Shown here piece by piece: positions 12,770-13,557 of a stretch of 13,557 nt of DNA; the stretch's first letter is position 1; each line of letters starts with the position of its first letter. The stretch is from NCBI GenBank assembly GCA_910586175.1, contig CAJUIJ010000056.1:1-13557 (forward strand), in the 5' to 3' direction. The translations under genes were made by a program, and so were the position numbers. Under the pieces are notes generated by a model. That model did no database searches. It was not told the origin of the DNA and saw nothing but the letters and a program-made list of their open reading frames with translations. Origin of the DNA: an uncultured Muribaculaceae bacterium (GTDB lineage Bacteria > Bacteroidota > Bacteroidia > Bacteroidales > Muribaculaceae).

Positions 12770-13557
12770 TTATTTAAGCAGGTCTACGCGGCCCTGAACC
12801 TCCGTGAGGACATTCTTGGCGATTGAGTTGCTGACCTCAGAATAATGGCTGAATGTCATTGTGCTTGTGGCACGGCCTGATGTGATAGTGCGGAGTGCAG
12901 TCACGTAACCGAACATCTCAGCAAGGGGAGCCTTAGCCTTGACGATGCGCGCACCGCTGCGGCTGTTCTCCATACCTTCCACCTGACCGCGACGCTTGTT
13001 AAGGTCACCGATCACGTCACCCATAGACTCTTCAGGTGTAACCACCTCAATCTTCATGATGGGCTCCATGAGCACAGGTCCTGCCTTTTCCGAACCATGC
13101 TTGAATGCCTGGATGGCGCAGAGTTCGAATGAGAGCTGGTCGGAGTCAACGGGATGGAAAGAACCATCCATGAGAGTCACCTTGAGACGCTCCACGGGAT
13201 AGCCTGCGAGCACACCGTTCTTCATTGCAGTCTGGAAACCTTTCTGCACTGAGGGGATGTATTCCTTAGGCACGTTACCACCTTTCACCTCGTCAACAAA
13301 CTGGAGGCTGCCCTCGAAGTCTTCGTCGGCGGGTTCGATACGCACGATGATATCGGCAAACTTACCACGACCACCGGTCTGCTTCTTGAATGTCTCGCGA
13401 AGCTCAACTGGCTTGGTGATGGCTTCCTTGTAAGTAACCTGCGGACGGCCCTGGTTGCACTCTACCTTGAACTCACGACGCAGACGGTCGATGATGATGT
13501 CGAGGTGAAGCTCACCCATACCGGAGATTACGGTCTGCCCTGTCTCCTCGTTGGTCT
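12770..13557 (-). CDS. fusA: Elongation factor G, C-terminal part (5' end outside window)
   Basis: EF-G is the GTPase that drives tRNA–mRNA translocation on the ribosome. About 262 codons are visible. The frame is open to the window edge, so the N-terminal GTPase domain and domain II lie outside. The visible part begins in domain III with TNEETGQTVISGMGELHLDI and continues through domain IV to domain V. Domain IV has GVLAGYPVERLKVTLMDGSF followed by HPVDS, whose His matches the conserved tip histidine (E. coli His583 region). Domain V carries VLMEPIMKIEVVTPEE, GDVIGDLNKRRGQ and EMFGYVTALR. The protein ends RVDLLK with a TAA stop. A Met at 13519 could look like a start, but the EF-G family sequence continues upstream of it. 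The gene lies directly before rpsJ with no tuf between them. A fusA2-type paralogue cannot be fully excluded without the G domain, but the operon position favours the canonical gene. Confidence 0.97.
   Translation of the reverse strand, partial: TNEETGQTVISGMGELHLDIIIDRLRREFKVECNQGRPQVTYKEAITKPVELRETFKKQTGGRGKFADIIVRIEPADEDFEGSLQFVDEVKGGNVPKEYIPSVQKGFQTAMKNGVLAGYPVERLKVTLMDGSFHPVDSDQLSFELCAIQAFKHGSEKAGPVLMEPIMKIEVVTPEESMGDVIGDLNKRRGQVEGMENSRSGARIVKAKAPLAEMFGYVTALRTITSGRATSTMTFSHYSEVSNSIAKNVLTEVQGRVDLLK

Overview
This window is one continuous block of translation-machinery genes, all on the minus strand, so transcription runs from high to low coordinates. It holds the 3' part of fusA (EF-G), then the S10–spc gene series in its conserved order: rpsJ, rplC, rplD, rplW, rplB, rpsS, rplV, rpsC, rplP, rpmC, rpsQ, rplN, rplX, rplE, rpsN, rpsH, rplF, rplR, rpsE, rpmD, rplO, secY, map, infA, rpmJ. 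The last gene is rpsM, the first gene of the alpha-operon group. Two of these (rpmD, 59 aa; rpmJ, 38 aa) are very short and were found by direct translation. No gene appears broken and no mobile element, CRISPR array, tRNA or rRNA was seen.

The organism is most likely a member of the Bacteroidetes (order Bacteroidales). The protein sequences fit: uL2 has DHPMGGGEGR, uS14 is the zinc-free type, and bL36 is short and cysteine-poor. The map–infA–rpmJ run follows secY without adk. Most start codons have A/T-rich leaders with little or no Shine-Dalgarno (SD) sequence. The rpmJ–rpsM gap carries a textbook Bacteroidetes promoter (TTTG, 20 nt, TAnnTTTG). The moderate GC content by eye would suit a gut family such as Muribaculaceae, but that is a guess.

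Layout from the transcriptional upstream end: fusA 3' part (12770–13557); a 74-nt gap with a strong hairpin; the S10 cluster rpsJ to rplP (8026–12695), tightly packed; a 193-nt gap with several inverted repeats, including a 13-bp stem with a GCAA loop; rpmC to rpsN (5740–7832); a 141-nt gap with two GC-rich hairpins and a possible alternative pairing; rpsH to rpmJ (502–5598), with secY, map and infA inside; a 117-nt gap with the promoter; then rpsM. The remaining gaps are 0–46 nt, with two 1-nt TAATG overlaps (rplC/rplD, rplX/rplE).

Functionally, the window supplies 23 ribosomal proteins of both subunits, initiation factor IF-1, elongation factor EF-G, the SecY translocon channel that accepts nascent membrane and secreted proteins, and methionine aminopeptidase, which trims nascent N-termini. 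The coding content is ordinary. The parts worth a second look are the structured intergenic regions, which may be cis-regulatory RNAs or processing sites, and one unusually good SD sequence before rplF.
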